From Pseudomonas putida (GTDB lineage Bacteria > Pseudomonadota > Gammaproteobacteria > Pseudomonadales > Pseudomonadaceae), in NCBI GenBank assembly GCA_041879295.1, contig CP047152.1, positions 2,175,501-2,239,500 on the forward strand: a stretch of 64,000 nucleotides of DNA. Direction: 5' to 3'. Every line of letters begins with the position of its first letter. Positions within the stretch are counted from its first letter, which is position 1. A program made the translations under genes and the position numbers. This document shows, piece after piece, positions 1 through 9,686 of this stretch. A model generated the notes under the pieces. That model saw only the letters and a list, made by a program, of their open reading frames with translations, searched no databases and had not been told where the DNA came from.

Positions 1-309
1 GATTTCGCCGCTGCCCAGGAGCGCTCCTGGCAAGTACGCTACGACTACGACTTCAAGGCGCTGGGTGTGCCCGGCCTGACCTTCTTCACCCGTTACATCA
101 ACGGCGACAATATCAAGGTGCCGGGCAGCCGTGCCGAAGGCAAGGAGTGGGAACGCGACACCGAGTTCAAGTACCAGGTACAAAGTGGCACTTTCAAGGA
201 TGTCAGCGTACGCCTGCGTAACTCCACCTACCGCAGTAACTATGAAAAGTGGGCGCGTGACATGGATGAGACGCGGGTCATTGTAAGTTACAATTTCTCG
301 CTGTTCTAG
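1..309 (+). CDS. OprD-family outer-membrane porin, C-terminal end (partial)
   Basis: The window opens inside this gene; the last 102 codons are present in frame 1 and end at a TAG. The alternating aromatic and polar residues and the closing strand (DETRVIVSYNFSLF, ending in Phe) are typical of the last beta-strands of OprD-type substrate-specific porins. It resembles the end of the complete OprD porin at 28614-29867 (both carry GKEWERD followed by VQSG or FQSG and a terminal IVSY strand). Substrate cannot be judged from this fragment. It would sit in the outer membrane. No terminator is obvious in the following 120 bases. Confidence 0.85.
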   Translation, partial: DFAAAQERSWQVRYDYDFKALGVPGLTFFTRYINGDNIKVPGSRAEGKEWERDTEFKYQVQSGTFKDVSVRLRNSTYRSNYEKWARDMDETRVIVSYNFSLF

Positions 310-433
310 ACATCCTAGGGCAACGCATTCAATACTGCTGGCGCGCGGGGATGCAGGTGAGGACACCACGTCGTGTGAAGAAGTGCCCGAGCCTGTATCC
401 TGTGCTGTGGTACTTTGCCATGTGGCGCAGTTT

Positions 434-2035
434 TTAATACCGGCAGCCCGACTTGAAAATATCCTTGCCTGCCAGTTGTGCCAAGGGGCTGTGCCCCTCG
501 CTCGAGCTCCAGTAATAGACGTTATAGTTCATCGCAAAGGGGTCTCGACCATAGAGGCCGAAGAAGATTGTCTGTGTAGTACTGCGGTTGTCGTCTGCCA
601 CGCTTCGCACGACCCACAACGGCTTGTCGGGTTCGGTCGCTTCCACCTGAATGTAATAAGGGATCCGGAAGTTAGGATTTGGGTCCTTCCATTTTAACGT
701 CATGGTGCCTGAGATTCCGTTGATGTTGTCTACGCACAAATCAGTAGGGGCTTTTTCAAGAGCAGGCGTTGTAAACGTTCCTTTGTCCTCGCGATCAGGT
801 GCCTGGCCTTCGCTTTGATATATCTTGATGGTGTACTCGTACCGTGTGTCAGGGCGCAGATCATAAAGCGGTGTGGCGTTATTGGACAGGTTGTGGCGAG
901 TGAAGGGTTGGCCATTCAAGGAGATTTCCACGAACGGTAGGCGAACGTCCCGCGGCCTGTTTTCGTACATAAGCAGTCCGCTGATTGCATTACCGCCTGG
1001 CTGGGTACTGAATTTGAATGTCGGCGGGGGCGGGAGCAGGTGCAAGGGAATCGTGGTCGGCGTGGCGTTATCGGTGTCGTTGTTGGTGACGACATTGACA
1101 ACCAAACGGCCTCGCCCCTCGTCCAGCTCGGCCGTGAGGAACCCTCGCCGGAAGCTTGCCCCAGCGTCATATACTGGCGTGTCGCCAATGGGTTGCTTGA
1201 CTCCGACGTTGTGGTGGTGGCCATGGAAGATGCTCAGGACCCGGTATTGTTTGACCAGGTTGTAAAACCGATTCCTGTCGGCTGCCGATCCGAATGTGGC
1301 ATCCCCGGGCGAGCGATGCATGTTGATGACAATATATTTGCCATTTTTGTTTGCCACCTCCATCTGCTGCTCAAGCCAGGCGAGTGAAGAGGTAATTTCG
1401 AAACGGACCTCTCTGGGGTGAAGTGGGCTGCTGTTGCTGGAAAAACTGTTGGTGTAGTTATAGTGGTCGTTAAGCTGGATGAACATGATGCTGCCAATGG
1501 TTTTGCTGTAACCGTAGCTTCCGGTCCAGCGTCTGTAGTCAGGCCGGTCTTCATCTGTTATGTGGAATGCGTCAACCTGCCATCCTCTCACCGCGGCCTC
1601 AAGGTGCTGGATGGAGTCTCGTGCGCAGCCGTTGTTGGCGCACTTGCCAACATTGTTCTGATAATCGTGGTTTCCCAAACTCCAGTAAGTGCCGGGCACC
1701 GTCGCCAGGTGTTGGAACATCACGCCCCATTCGCTGCCGTGGCCGAACTCCGTCACGTCACCATTCAGAAAAACAGGGATGGTACCGCCTGAGGCATTTC
1801 GCCAGTGGTTGATAGCGTTATCTTGTTCTGTCATTAACTGTTTCGACAGTACCGGTTCGTCGGAGGAGTTTGGCCCACGAGGGTATTGGGTGTCCGCGCG
1901 TATGATGAAGCGTTGAATAGAATCTTGAGGGCTTGATACGTTCAATGCTTTCGGTGGAGCAAGCGAAGCGCATGCGGCCGTCGACAGGCCGGCCACAATC
2001 AGGGCAGCGCGTATCGTGTGTGTTGTAAGGTGCAT
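434..2035 (-). CDS. Exported calcineurin-like metallophosphoesterase with C-terminal fibronectin-like region
   Basis: A 533-residue protein. The start at 2035 is chosen because it begins a hydrophobic export signal (MHLTTHTIRAALIVAGLS, then AAC at about residues 19-21, lipoprotein-like but not a perfect lipobox); the open frame runs further upstream without signal-like sequence. Metallophosphatase motifs appear in order: RADTQ, NGDVTEFGHG, GNHDY, NMHRS and FHGHHH, which would bind two metals. After about residue 330 come beta-rich segments resembling fibronectin type III repeats. Substrate is unknown; a periplasmic or surface phosphodiesterase or phosphatase is inferred. By eye the gene has clearly lower G+C and less biased codons than its neighbours, which suggests acquisition by transfer. 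It diverges from cobF. Confidence 0.75.
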   Translation of the reverse strand: MHLTTHTIRAALIVAGLSTAACASLAPPKALNVSSPQDSIQRFIIRADTQYPRGPNSSDEPVLSKQLMTEQDNAINHWRNASGGTIPVFLNGDVTEFGHGSEWGVMFQHLATVPGTYWSLGNHDYQNNVGKCANNGCARDSIQHLEAAVRGWQVDAFHITDEDRPDYRRWTGSYGYSKTIGSIMFIQLNDHYNYTNSFSSNSSPLHPREVRFEITSSLAWLEQQMEVANKNGKYIVINMHRSPGDATFGSAADRNRFYNLVKQYRVLSIFHGHHHNVGVKQPIGDTPVYDAGASFRRGFLTAELDEGRGRLVVNVVTNNDTDNATPTTIPLHLLPPPPTFKFSTQPGGNAISGLLMYENRPRDVRLPFVEISLNGQPFTRHNLSNNATPLYDLRPDTRYEYTIKIYQSEGQAPDREDKGTFTTPALEKAPTDLCVDNINGISGTMTLKWKDPNPNFRIPYYIQVEATEPDKPLWVVRSVADDNRSTTQTIFFGLYGRDPFAMNYNVYYWSSSEGHSPLAQLAGKDIFKSGCRY

Positions 2036-2143
2036 TACCGGGAACCTGCATTTCAGACAAGGTCCCCGAGCGTATGGTTTTCCTTTGTTTTGAAATACTA
2101 TCAGGTCCACCAGTTGCTGATGTACAAGGTATAAGGTAGATAA

Positions 2144-2896
2144 ATGAATGCCAACATACTGTTGATAGGCATTGGGCCAGGCGATCCACGCCAGGTTACC
2201 TACGAGGCGGTGGAGGCGCTGCGACGCGCCACGCTGTTCTTCGTCCTTGCCAAGGGCCCGGAAACGGATGAACTGGTGCGCTTGCGCAAGGTTATCCTTG
2301 AACGGTACCGACCCGAAGGCGGATATCGCTTGGTGCAGGTGGATGACCCACGTCGCGAGGCTCAGGCCGAGGACTATGTGGGGGCTGTGCATGATTGGCA
2401 CCGTCAGCGTGCAGCGCTTTATGCCCGGCTGATCGGCGAAGAAATGGCCCCTGATGATATTGGTGCCTTCCTGCTGTGGGGCGAGCCCACCCTGTACGAC
2501 AGCACCCTGCGTATCCTCGACCTGGTCCGCGAGCGCGGCGTGACGCTGCGTTTGCAGGTCATCCCTGGCATCAGCAGTGTGCAGGCGCTGGCGGCGCGGC
2601 ACCAGGTACCGCTCAACCGCATCGGCGAGCCCCTGACTGTGCTGCCGGGGCGGCGCCTGGCCGGGCAGGGGCCAATCGACAATGTGGTGGTGATGCTCGA
2701 CGGGCAGTGCGCTTTTGCCGGGCTCGATGACCCGGCGTTGAACATCTATTGGGGTGCGTACCTGGGGACGGAGGATGAAGTGCTGATTGCCGGGCCGTTG
2801 CAGGCGGTGAAGGCACAGATATTGGAAGTGCGTGCGCGAGAGCGGGCGCGCAAGGGGTGGATCATGGATACCTATCTGCTGCGCAGAGCGCTGTGA
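2144..2896 (+). CDS. cobF: Precorrin-6A synthase (deacetylating) CobF
   Basis: A 250-residue protein of the tetrapyrrole methylase family. The N-terminal ILLIGIGPGDP is the SAM-binding glycine-rich motif. Further on come LLWGEPTLYDSTLRI and IPGISSVQALAARH, motifs shared by cobalamin methyltransferases. In the aerobic cobalamin pathway CobF methylates C-1 of precorrin-5 with loss of acetate, giving precorrin-6A. Length fits the family (about 250). No other cob genes are in the window, so it is an isolated member of its pathway. It is divergent from the metallophosphoesterase across a 108-base gap. Confidence 0.9.
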   Translation: MNANILLIGIGPGDPRQVTYEAVEALRRATLFFVLAKGPETDELVRLRKVILERYRPEGGYRLVQVDDPRREAQAEDYVGAVHDWHRQRAALYARLIGEEMAPDDIGAFLLWGEPTLYDSTLRILDLVRERGVTLRLQVIPGISSVQALAARHQVPLNRIGEPLTVLPGRRLAGQGPIDNVVVMLDGQCAFAGLDDPALNIYWGAYLGTEDEVLIAGPLQAVKAQILEVRARERARKGWIMDTYLLRRAL

Positions 2897-2910
2897 GGTG
2901 GGTCGCCTGT

Positions 2911-2945
2911 GCCGGCCTCTTCGCGGGCAAGTCCGCTCCTGCAGG
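2911..2945. repeat. Single REP element
   Basis: A 35-base imperfect palindrome beginning GCCGGCCTCTTCGCGGG and ending CCGCTCCTGCAGG matches the P. putida REP form seen in the arrays at 13942 and 29865. It lies between cobF and a convergent response-regulator gene. Confidence 0.7.
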
Positions 2946-2965
2946 CGAAACAGGCGACACCGTGC

Positions 2966-3316
2966 TCAAGGGTTACCCAGAATACCTACTACCGTGTCCC
3001 GCAACTTGTCGATGCTGAAAGGTTTGCCGATCAGGTGCATGCCCTCCGGTACATTGAAGCTGTCGGCGTAGCCGCTGGCGAACAACACCGGTAATAGTGG
3101 CCGCAGTTCGCGCGCTTTTCCCGCCAGCTCTTCACCTCGCATGTCCGGCAGCCCCACATCGGTCATCATCAGTGCCAGCGCCTGGCTGGGGTCTTCAAGT
3201 ACACGCAGGGCGGCTGTGGCGTCTTCTGCCTCGATGACCTTGTAGCCCAACTCGTCGAGCACTTCGACCATCAGCATGCGTACGATGTCGTCGTCTTCGA
3301 CTACCAGAAGGTGCAT
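2966..3316 (-). CDS. Stand-alone CheY-type response regulator
   Basis: A 116-residue single receiver domain. The acidic pocket is at VVEDDD (residues 5-10), the phospho-acceptor is Asp53 in MMTDVGLP, the Ser/Thr switch is in LFASGYAD and the conserved Lys is in IGKPF. There is no output domain, so it probably passes phosphate on or acts by protein contact. It is encoded opposite the hybrid kinase at 3565, with a 248-base shared upstream region, and is likely part of the same signalling system. The start ATG has no strong Shine-Dalgarno sequence but begins directly at the first receiver strand. Confidence 0.85.
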   Translation of the reverse strand: MHLLVVEDDDIVRMLMVEVLDELGYKVIEAEDATAALRVLEDPSQALALMMTDVGLPDMRGEELAGKARELRPLLPVLFASGYADSFNVPEGMHLIGKPFSIDKLRDTVVGILGNP

Positions 3317-3564
3317 GGTTCAAATCCTGTACAAATGAGTGTCTTTAATCTGTGCACCGCGCGGCATCAGAAGTTCCCGAGGATACCGCTCCATGCAAAT
3401 AGATGGAACGATTGCCGAACGCAACCTTCAAATACTGGCTCAATGCCCTGCCAGACCTGTCAAAGCTGGTTAGACTCGCTTATCAGGACAGTGCAGTGGC
3501 AGATAACAATAACGACTGATCGGCCACTCTTTTCAATGGACTTTTCTAGCTCGGGCGTTTTCTC

Positions 3565-6500
3565 ATGATTCAAGCAGCCTCGATGGACCAGCGAAGCTTT
3601 CGCAAGCTGTTGAGCCGCAACATCGGCCTTCCCCTGGGGGTTGGCCTGCTGGGGGCCGTGGCCTTCGTCGCGGTGATCAACTATCTGCTTTCGGCCATGC
3701 AGTGGGTCGAGCACACCGACCGGGTGATCGGCAATGCCAACGATACGGTCAAGCTGTCGATCGACATGGAAACGGGCATGCGCGGCTTCCTGATCACAGG
3801 CGACGAGCGCTTCCTTGACCCCTACGAAGTGGCCAAGCCACGCATTTTCGGCAGCCTGCAGAGCCTGCGCGGCATGGTCGAGGACAACCCCCAACAGGTC
3901 GACCGCATCGATCGGCTGATCGCCTTGCAGCAGGCCTGGAACGACTTCGGCAACCAGATGATCAACCTGCGCCGCAGCCAGGGCGATTACCAGACCTTGA
4001 TCGGCAACGGCCGGGGCAAGCGCATCACTGATGAAATCCGCAAGGAATTCGACGACCTGATCAGTACCGAACAACAACTGCGCATGGCCCGCAACGAAAA
4101 AGTCAGTTCCGTCACTGTGATGGCGATCTCGTCTTTCGTGCTGTTCATTGTCGGCCTCAGCGCATTGCTGGCTTACCTGGGCCGTCGTGACCTGCTGGCA
4201 CTTTCGGCCAGCTATGACGAAAACCTGCAGGCCCAGCAACGCTCGGCGCAGCGTCTGGAGCACCAGGCCTGGTTGCGCACCGGCCAGACCCAGCTGGCGC
4301 AGCAGGTGCTCGGGCAGCTGACCTTGCCCATGCTTGGCGAGAACATCCTGCGCTTTTTTGCCTCTTATCTGGGCAGCGTGGTGGGCGCCGTGTACGTGCG
4401 CGACGAGCATGGCCGGCTGGTGCGCGTGGCCTGTTATGGCCTGGGTGCCGAAGAGCAGGCCCGCGAGCAAGTCGAGCCGGACCACCATGGCCTGTTGGCC
4501 CAGGCGGTCCGCGAAGGCCGCTTGCTGCGCCTGGACGACCTGCCCGAAGACTTCTATCGCCTCAGTTCCGGCCTGGGTAGTGGCTTGCCGCGCAGTGCGC
4601 TGCTGATGCCGGCGACCGAAGACGGGCAGATCAACGGGGTGATCGAGCTGGGTTTCCTGCGCCCCTTGCAAGAGCGGGATGAAGAGCTGCTGGAGCGGGT
4701 CGGCGGCAACCTGGGCATGTCGATCGAGAGTGCCCGTTATCGTCAGCGCCTGCAGGAAGTGCTGGCCGAAACCCAGCAACTCAACGAAGAGCTGCAGGTA
4801 CAGCAGGAAGAACTCAAGACTGCCAACGAAGAGCTCGAAGAGCAGTCACGGGTGCTCAAGGAGTCGCAGGCCCATCTGGAGACCCAACAGGCCGAACTCG
4901 AGCAGACCAACGAGCAGTTGTCAGAACGCACCGAAGCGCTGGACCGCAAGAACGATGAGCTGAGCCAGGCGCAACTGGAGCTGCAGGCCCGTGCCGACGA
5001 CCTGCAGCGATCGAGCAAGTACAAGTCCGAATTCCTCGCCAACATGTCCCATGAGCTGCGCACGCCGCTCAACAGCTCGCTGATCCTGGCCAAGTTGTTG
5101 GCTGAGAACGGTGAGGGCAACCTCAGCGAAGAGCAGGTCAAGTTCGCCGAATCCATCTACTCGGCTGGCAACGATCTGCTTAACCTTATCAACGACATTC
5201 TTGATATCGCCAAGGTCGAGGCCGGCAAGCTTGAAGTACGGCCCGAGACCACCCAGGTCGAGCGCCTGGTCGAAGGCTTGCGCGGCATGTTCCAGCCACT
5301 TGCCGGTCACAAGGGGCTGGCCTTCGAGGTCAAGGTCGAGCCGCAGGTACCGACCACGCTGTTCACCGACCGTCAGCGCCTGGAGCAGATCCTCAAGAAC
5401 CTGCTGTCCAACGCCATCAAGTTCACCGAGCGTGGCCAGGTCAGCATGAACGTCAGCTTCCAGGCTGGCAGCGGTATCGTGTTCGCGGTCCGTGACACCG
5501 GCATCGGCATTGCGGCCGATCAGCAGCAGGCGATCTTCGGCGCCTTCCACCAGGTCGATGGCACCAGCAATCGCCGCTATGGTGGCACTGGCCTGGGCCT
5601 GTCGATCTCCCGTGACCTGGCGCATTTGCTCGGTGGCCAGATCAATGTCGATAGCAGCCCTGGGCAGGGCAGTGTGTTCAGCCTGATTCTGCCGGAGCGC
5701 TATGCCGCCGAGGCCGAAGATGTCGAGCCGCAAAGCCTGCGCCCGGCTGTCGATGCGTTGCCGCCAGCACCGCAAGCGCCGCTGGCTGCCGCGGTCATGC
5801 GCCCGGCACCGGCCTTTGCCGACGACCGCGAGCGCGCACCTTTCGATACCCGTTGCATTCTGGTGGTCGAAGACGAGCCCAACTTTGCCCGCATCCTCTT
5901 CGACCTGGCCCATGAACTGGGCTATAGCTGCCTGGTGGCCCATGGCGCCGACGAAGGCTTCGAGCTGGCGGCCCAGTACATTCCGGATGCGATCCTGCTG
6001 GACATGCGCCTGCCCGACCACTCGGGCCTGACTGTCCTGCAGCGCCTCAAGGAGCAGGCCGGCACTCGCCATATCCCGGTGCATATCATTTCGGTGGAAG
6101 ACCGCGTCGAGGCGGCCATGCACATGGGGGCGGTGGGGTATGCGGTCAAACCCACCAGTCGCGAGGAGCTCAAGGAGGTGTTCGCTCGCCTGGAAGCCAA
6201 GCTTACGCAAAAGCTCAAGCACATCCTGCTGGTGGAAGACGACGACCTGCAGCGCGAGAGCATCGCCCGGCTGATCGGCGACGACGATGTCGAGATCACG
6301 GCCGTGGCCATGGCCCAGGATGCCCTGGCGCTGTTGCGCCAGAACATCTACGACTGCATGATTATCGACCTCAAACTGCCAGACATGCTCGGTAACGAGC
6401 TGCTCAAACGCATGACAGCCGAGGATATTCGCGCCTTCCCGCCGGTGATCGTGTATACCGGCCGCAACCTCACCCGCGAGGAAGAAGCCGACCTGCTCAA

Positions 6501-7032
6501 GTATTCACGCTCGATCATCATCAAGGGCGCACGTTCGCCGGAGCGCCTGCTCGACGAAGTAACGCTGTTCCTGCACAAGGTCGAATCGCAGTTGTCCAAC
6601 GAACGTCAACGCATGCTCAAGACCGCGCGCAGCCGCGACAAGGTGTTCGAGGGCCGCAAGGTGCTGCTGGTGGACGACGATGTGCGTAATATCTTCGCCC
6701 TGACCAGTGCCCTGGAGCACAAGGGCGCCATCGTCGAAATCGGCCGCAACGGGCGCGAAGCCATCGAGCGCCTGGAGCAGCACGACGACATCGACCTGGT
6801 GCTGATGGACGTGATGATGCCGGAGATGGACGGCTTCGAGGCCACCCGCCTGATCCGTCAGCAACCGCGCTGGCGCAAACTGCCCATCATCGCCGTGACC
6901 GCCAAGGCCATGAAGGATGACCAGCAGCGTTGCCTGCAAGCCGGTGCCAATGATTACCTGGCCAAGCCGATCGACCTGGACCGCCTGTTCTCGTTGATCC
7001 GTGTCTGGCTGCCGCAACTGGAGCGAATTTGA
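3565..7032 (+). CDS. Hybrid sensor histidine kinase, CHASE3-GAF-HisKA-HATPase-REC-REC-REC
   Basis: 1155 residues. A membrane segment lies near residues 20-42, then a periplasmic CHASE3 domain (TGMRGFLITGDERFL), a second membrane segment near 188-208, a GAF-like domain (about 245-395), a long Gln/Glu-rich coiled coil (about 395-480), and a HisKA box with phospho-acceptor His496 (SHELRTPLN). An ATPase domain with N, G1 and G2 boxes (NLLSNAIKF, DTGIGI, GGTGLGL) follows. Three receivers follow with Asp813, Asp935 and Asp1082. The start may instead be Met7 at 3583; neither has a clear ribosome site. Its stop overlaps the TTG start of cheR. The first receiver may be regulatory, since the set allows several phosphotransfer routes. 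The signal is unknown. Confidence 0.92.
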   Translation: MIQAASMDQRSFRKLLSRNIGLPLGVGLLGAVAFVAVINYLLSAMQWVEHTDRVIGNANDTVKLSIDMETGMRGFLITGDERFLDPYEVAKPRIFGSLQSLRGMVEDNPQQVDRIDRLIALQQAWNDFGNQMINLRRSQGDYQTLIGNGRGKRITDEIRKEFDDLISTEQQLRMARNEKVSSVTVMAISSFVLFIVGLSALLAYLGRRDLLALSASYDENLQAQQRSAQRLEHQAWLRTGQTQLAQQVLGQLTLPMLGENILRFFASYLGSVVGAVYVRDEHGRLVRVACYGLGAEEQAREQVEPDHHGLLAQAVREGRLLRLDDLPEDFYRLSSGLGSGLPRSALLMPATEDGQINGVIELGFLRPLQERDEELLERVGGNLGMSIESARYRQRLQEVLAETQQLNEELQVQQEELKTANEELEEQSRVLKESQAHLETQQAELEQTNEQLSERTEALDRKNDELSQAQLELQARADDLQRSSKYKSEFLANMSHELRTPLNSSLILAKLLAENGEGNLSEEQVKFAESIYSAGNDLLNLINDILDIAKVEAGKLEVRPETTQVERLVEGLRGMFQPLAGHKGLAFEVKVEPQVPTTLFTDRQRLEQILKNLLSNAIKFTERGQVSMNVSFQAGSGIVFAVRDTGIGIAADQQQAIFGAFHQVDGTSNRRYGGTGLGLSISRDLAHLLGGQINVDSSPGQGSVFSLILPERYAAEAEDVEPQSLRPAVDALPPAPQAPLAAAVMRPAPAFADDRERAPFDTRCILVVEDEPNFARILFDLAHELGYSCLVAHGADEGFELAAQYIPDAILLDMRLPDHSGLTVLQRLKEQAGTRHIPVHIISVEDRVEAAMHMGAVGYAVKPTSREELKEVFARLEAKLTQKLKHILLVEDDDLQRESIARLIGDDDVEITAVAMAQDALALLRQNIYDCMIIDLKLPDMLGNELLKRMTAEDIRAFPPVIVYTGRNLTREEEADLLKYSRSIIIKGARSPERLLDEVTLFLHKVESQLSNERQRMLKTARSRDKVFEGRKVLLVDDDVRNIFALTSALEHKGAIVEIGRNGREAIERLEQHDDIDLVLMDVMMPEMDGFEATRLIRQQPRWRKLPIIAVTAKAMKDDQQRCLQAGANDYLAKPIDLDRLFSLIRVWLPQLERI

Positions 7033-7850
7033 CTAGCGAACGCAACACCGACATCGAGATCCGGCTGCTGATCGAGGCGATCTACCTCAAGTACAGCTAC
7101 GATTTCCGCAATTATTCCGGTGCTTCGATCAAGCGCCGGATTCTCCACGCGCTGCGTCAGTTCGATTGCCTGACGGTGTCTGCGTTGCAGGAGCGCGTGC
7201 TGCACGACCCGGGCATGTTCATGCAGTTGCTGCAGTACCTGACGATCCCGGTCAGCGAGATGTTCCGTGACCCTGACCACTTCCTTGCCGTGCGCAACGA
7301 AGTGGTGCCGCTGCTGCGTACCTGGCCCTCGATCAAGGTCTGGATCGCGGGGTGCAGCACGGGGGAAGAGGTGTATTCCATGGCCATCCTGTTGCGTGAG
7401 GAAGGGCTGCTTGAACGCACCATCATCTACGCCACCGACATCAACCCGCATTCGCTGGACAAGGCCAAGCAGGGCATCTACTCGATGCAGAGCATGCGCG
7501 AATACGAGGAAAACTACCGTCTGGCCGGTGGCCGTCGTGACTTTGCCGAGTACTACACCGCCGCCTATGGCAACGCCATCATGGACAGCAGCCTGCGCGA
7601 CAACGTGACCTTCGCCGACCACAGCCTGGCCACCGACAGCGTGTTCTCCGAGACCCAACTGGTGTCGTGCCGCAATGTGCTGATCTACTTCAACAAGGAC
7701 CTGCAGGATCGGGCGCTGGGCCTGTTCCATGAATCGCTCTGCCACCGGGGTTTCCTGGTGTTGGGTAGCAAGGAGTCGGTGGACTTTTCGGCCTACAGCG
7801 AACGTTTCGAGCCGCTGGTCAAGCCCCAACGGATCTTCCGTAAATCATGA
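7029..7850 (+). CDS. CheR-type protein-glutamate methyltransferase
   Basis: 273 residues, TTG start overlapping the kinase stop (TTGA), with GGAG at 7020-7023 five bases upstream. The N-terminal all-helical CheR domain (ASIKRRILHAL, FRDPDHF) is followed by the SAM-binding domain with WIAGCSTGEEVYS and the CRNVLIYF motif. CheR enzymes methylate glutamates of chemoreceptors, but no chemoreceptor gene is nearby, so its target here is unknown and may be the membrane kinase coiled coil. It is translationally linked to kinase and CheB through 4-base overlaps. Confidence 0.92.
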   Translation: MTSERNTDIEIRLLIEAIYLKYSYDFRNYSGASIKRRILHALRQFDCLTVSALQERVLHDPGMFMQLLQYLTIPVSEMFRDPDHFLAVRNEVVPLLRTWPSIKVWIAGCSTGEEVYSMAILLREEGLLERTIIYATDINPHSLDKAKQGIYSMQSMREYEENYRLAGGRRDFAEYYTAAYGNAIMDSSLRDNVTFADHSLATDSVFSETQLVSCRNVLIYFNKDLQDRALGLFHESLCHRGFLVLGSKESVDFSAYSERFEPLVKPQRIFRKS

Positions 7851-8422
7851 ACGGCGTACGTGCAGTGGTGATCGGCGCCTCGGCGGGTGGCGTGGCGGCA
7901 TTGTTCCAGGTGCTCGGCACGTTGCCATCGGCGTTCGCCATACCGGTGCTCTGCGTGCTGCACCTGCCGGACGATCGCCAAAGCCAGCTGGCTGGCGTGA
8001 TGCAGCGGCGGCTGCATCGACCGGTGTGCGAGGCACGTGACAAGGAGAGGATCCGCAGCGGGCAGATCTATGTGGCGGGGCCGGGTTACCACTTGTCGGT
8101 GGAGCGCGACCTGACGCTGTCGCTGAGCCAGGAAGAACCGGTGCATTTCTCGCGCCCCGCGATTGACTTCCTGTTCATCTCGGCGGCCGATGCCTATGGC
8201 GACGGCTTGCTGGGTGTGCTGCTCACCGGGGCCAACGAAGACGGCGCCAGGGGCCTTGCCTACATCAAGAACAATGGGGGGCGCACGATCGTCCAGGACC
8301 CTCGTGACGCACAGGTTGCCCTGATGCCGGAGGCTGCTCTGGCCCTGCACCAGCCCGACCATATCCTTACTCTGAGCGGTATCGGGCAGTTGCTCGCGAC
8401 CTTGGAATACAGCGCATGCTAA
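7847..8422 (+). CDS. CheB-type protein-glutamate methylesterase without receiver domain
   Basis: 191 residues, starting in an ATGA overlap with cheR. Only the catalytic domain is present: Ser12 in GASAGG, His39 in VLHLP and Asp132 in TGANEDGARG form the usual triad. Canonical CheB is about 350 residues with an N-terminal receiver that inhibits the esterase; that part is missing, so activity is not gated by phosphorylation in cis. It lies between CheR and a receiver-kinase, so a modification/demodification pair acting on a kinase is inferred. Confidence 0.9.
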   Translation: MNGVRAVVIGASAGGVAALFQVLGTLPSAFAIPVLCVLHLPDDRQSQLAGVMQRRLHRPVCEARDKERIRSGQIYVAGPGYHLSVERDLTLSLSQEEPVHFSRPAIDFLFISAADAYGDGLLGVLLTGANEDGARGLAYIKNNGGRTIVQDPRDAQVALMPEAALALHQPDHILTLSGIGQLLATLEYSAC

Positions 8423-9642
8423 GCCACACCATCGCCAAACTGCTGATTGTCGACGACTTGCCGGAAAACCTGCTTGCGCTCGACGCCCTGATCCAGGGCG
8501 AGGACCGTGAGGTGCACCAGGCCCAGTCTGCCGAGGCTGCGTTGTCGTTGCTGCTCGAGCACGAGTTTGCCCTGGCCATTCTCGATGTGCAGATGCCGGG
8601 CATGAACGGTTTCGAACTGGCCGAGCTGATGCGCGGCACCGACAAGACCAAGCATATCCCGATCGTCTTCGTCAGTGCGGCGGGCCGCGAGATGAATTAT
8701 GCCTTCAAGGGCTACGAGAGCGGGGCCGTGGACTTTCTGCACAAGCCGCTCGATACCCTGGCAGTGAAAAGCAAGGTCTCGGTGTTCGTCGACCTGTTCC
8801 GCCAGCGCAAGGTACTTGGCCGGCAGTTGGAAGCCTTGGAGCAGAGCCGCCAGGAACAGGAGCTGCTGCTCAGCCAGCTGCAGGTGGCGCGGTGTGAGCT
8901 GGAGCATGCCGTGCGCATGCGTGACGACTTCATGTCGATCGTCTCCCACGAGGTGCGTACGCCGCTCAATGGCCTGATCCTGGAAACCCAGTTGCGCAAG
9001 ATGCACCTAGCACGGGGCAACCTGGACGCGTTCAGTGTCGACAAGCTGCAGGCCATGGTCGAGCGCGACGAACGGCAGATCAACAGTCTGATCCGGTTGG
9101 TCGAGGACATGCTTGATGTTTCGCGCATCCGTACCGGTAAATTGTCGCTGCGGCCCAAACTGTTTGACCTGGGCCAACTGGTGCGTGGGCTGGTGGAAAA
9201 CTTCACGGCGCAGGCCATGGCGCTGGACACCCACATCGAATTGCAGCGTTGCGAAGCGCTGAAGGGGGAGTGGGACGAATTCCGGATTGAACAAGTAGTG
9301 GCCAACCTGTTGTCCAATGCAATGCGTTACGGCGAGCGCAATCCGGTGCAGGTACGGGTGTTCGAGCAGGACGGCATGGCCTGGGTGCAGGTACAGGATC
9401 ACGGCATCGGTATCAGCGCCGTCAATCAGCAGCGGATCTTCCAGCAGTTCGAGCGGGTCGCTGCCCAGCAGGCCAGCGGAGGTCTGGGCCTGGGGTTGTA
9501 CATCTCCGAGCAGATCGTCCAGGCGCACGGTGGCCGGATACAGGTTGAAAGCGAGGAGGGCAAGGGTGCCACATTCACCCTGCAATTGCCGCTGGCAACA
9601 TTCAAAGAACAAAACGACCAGGCTCGGGCAACCTCTGTGTAA
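8416..9642 (+). CDS. Receiver-histidine kinase hybrid (REC-HisKA-HATPase)
   Basis: 408 residues, soluble, with an N-terminal receiver (acceptor Asp57 in ILDVQMPGMNG), a short coiled linker (about 130-165) and a kinase core with His178 (SHEVRTPLN), N box NLLSNAMRY, G1 DHGIGI and G2 GGLGLGLY. The start ATG overlaps the end of cheB (ATGCTAA). It has no sensor region, so it probably receives phosphate from the large hybrid kinase and relays it to a stand-alone receiver such as the one at 9687. Confidence 0.92.
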   Translation: MLSHTIAKLLIVDDLPENLLALDALIQGEDREVHQAQSAEAALSLLLEHEFALAILDVQMPGMNGFELAELMRGTDKTKHIPIVFVSAAGREMNYAFKGYESGAVDFLHKPLDTLAVKSKVSVFVDLFRQRKVLGRQLEALEQSRQEQELLLSQLQVARCELEHAVRMRDDFMSIVSHEVRTPLNGLILETQLRKMHLARGNLDAFSVDKLQAMVERDERQINSLIRLVEDMLDVSRIRTGKLSLRPKLFDLGQLVRGLVENFTAQAMALDTHIELQRCEALKGEWDEFRIEQVVANLLSNAMRYGERNPVQVRVFEQDGMAWVQVQDHGIGISAVNQQRIFQQFERVAAQQASGGLGLGLYISEQIVQAHGGRIQVESEEGKGATFTLQLPLATFKEQNDQARATSV

Positions 9643-9686
9643 GCCTGGGGTCTGATGGCCAACTGTAAGTATTTCAAGGCGTTAAC

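Noticed and set aside
4921..6222. 433-residue frame opposite the hybrid kinase
   Set aside because: Fully inside the kinase/receiver coding region, which has all conserved motifs; the antisense frame shows no domain.
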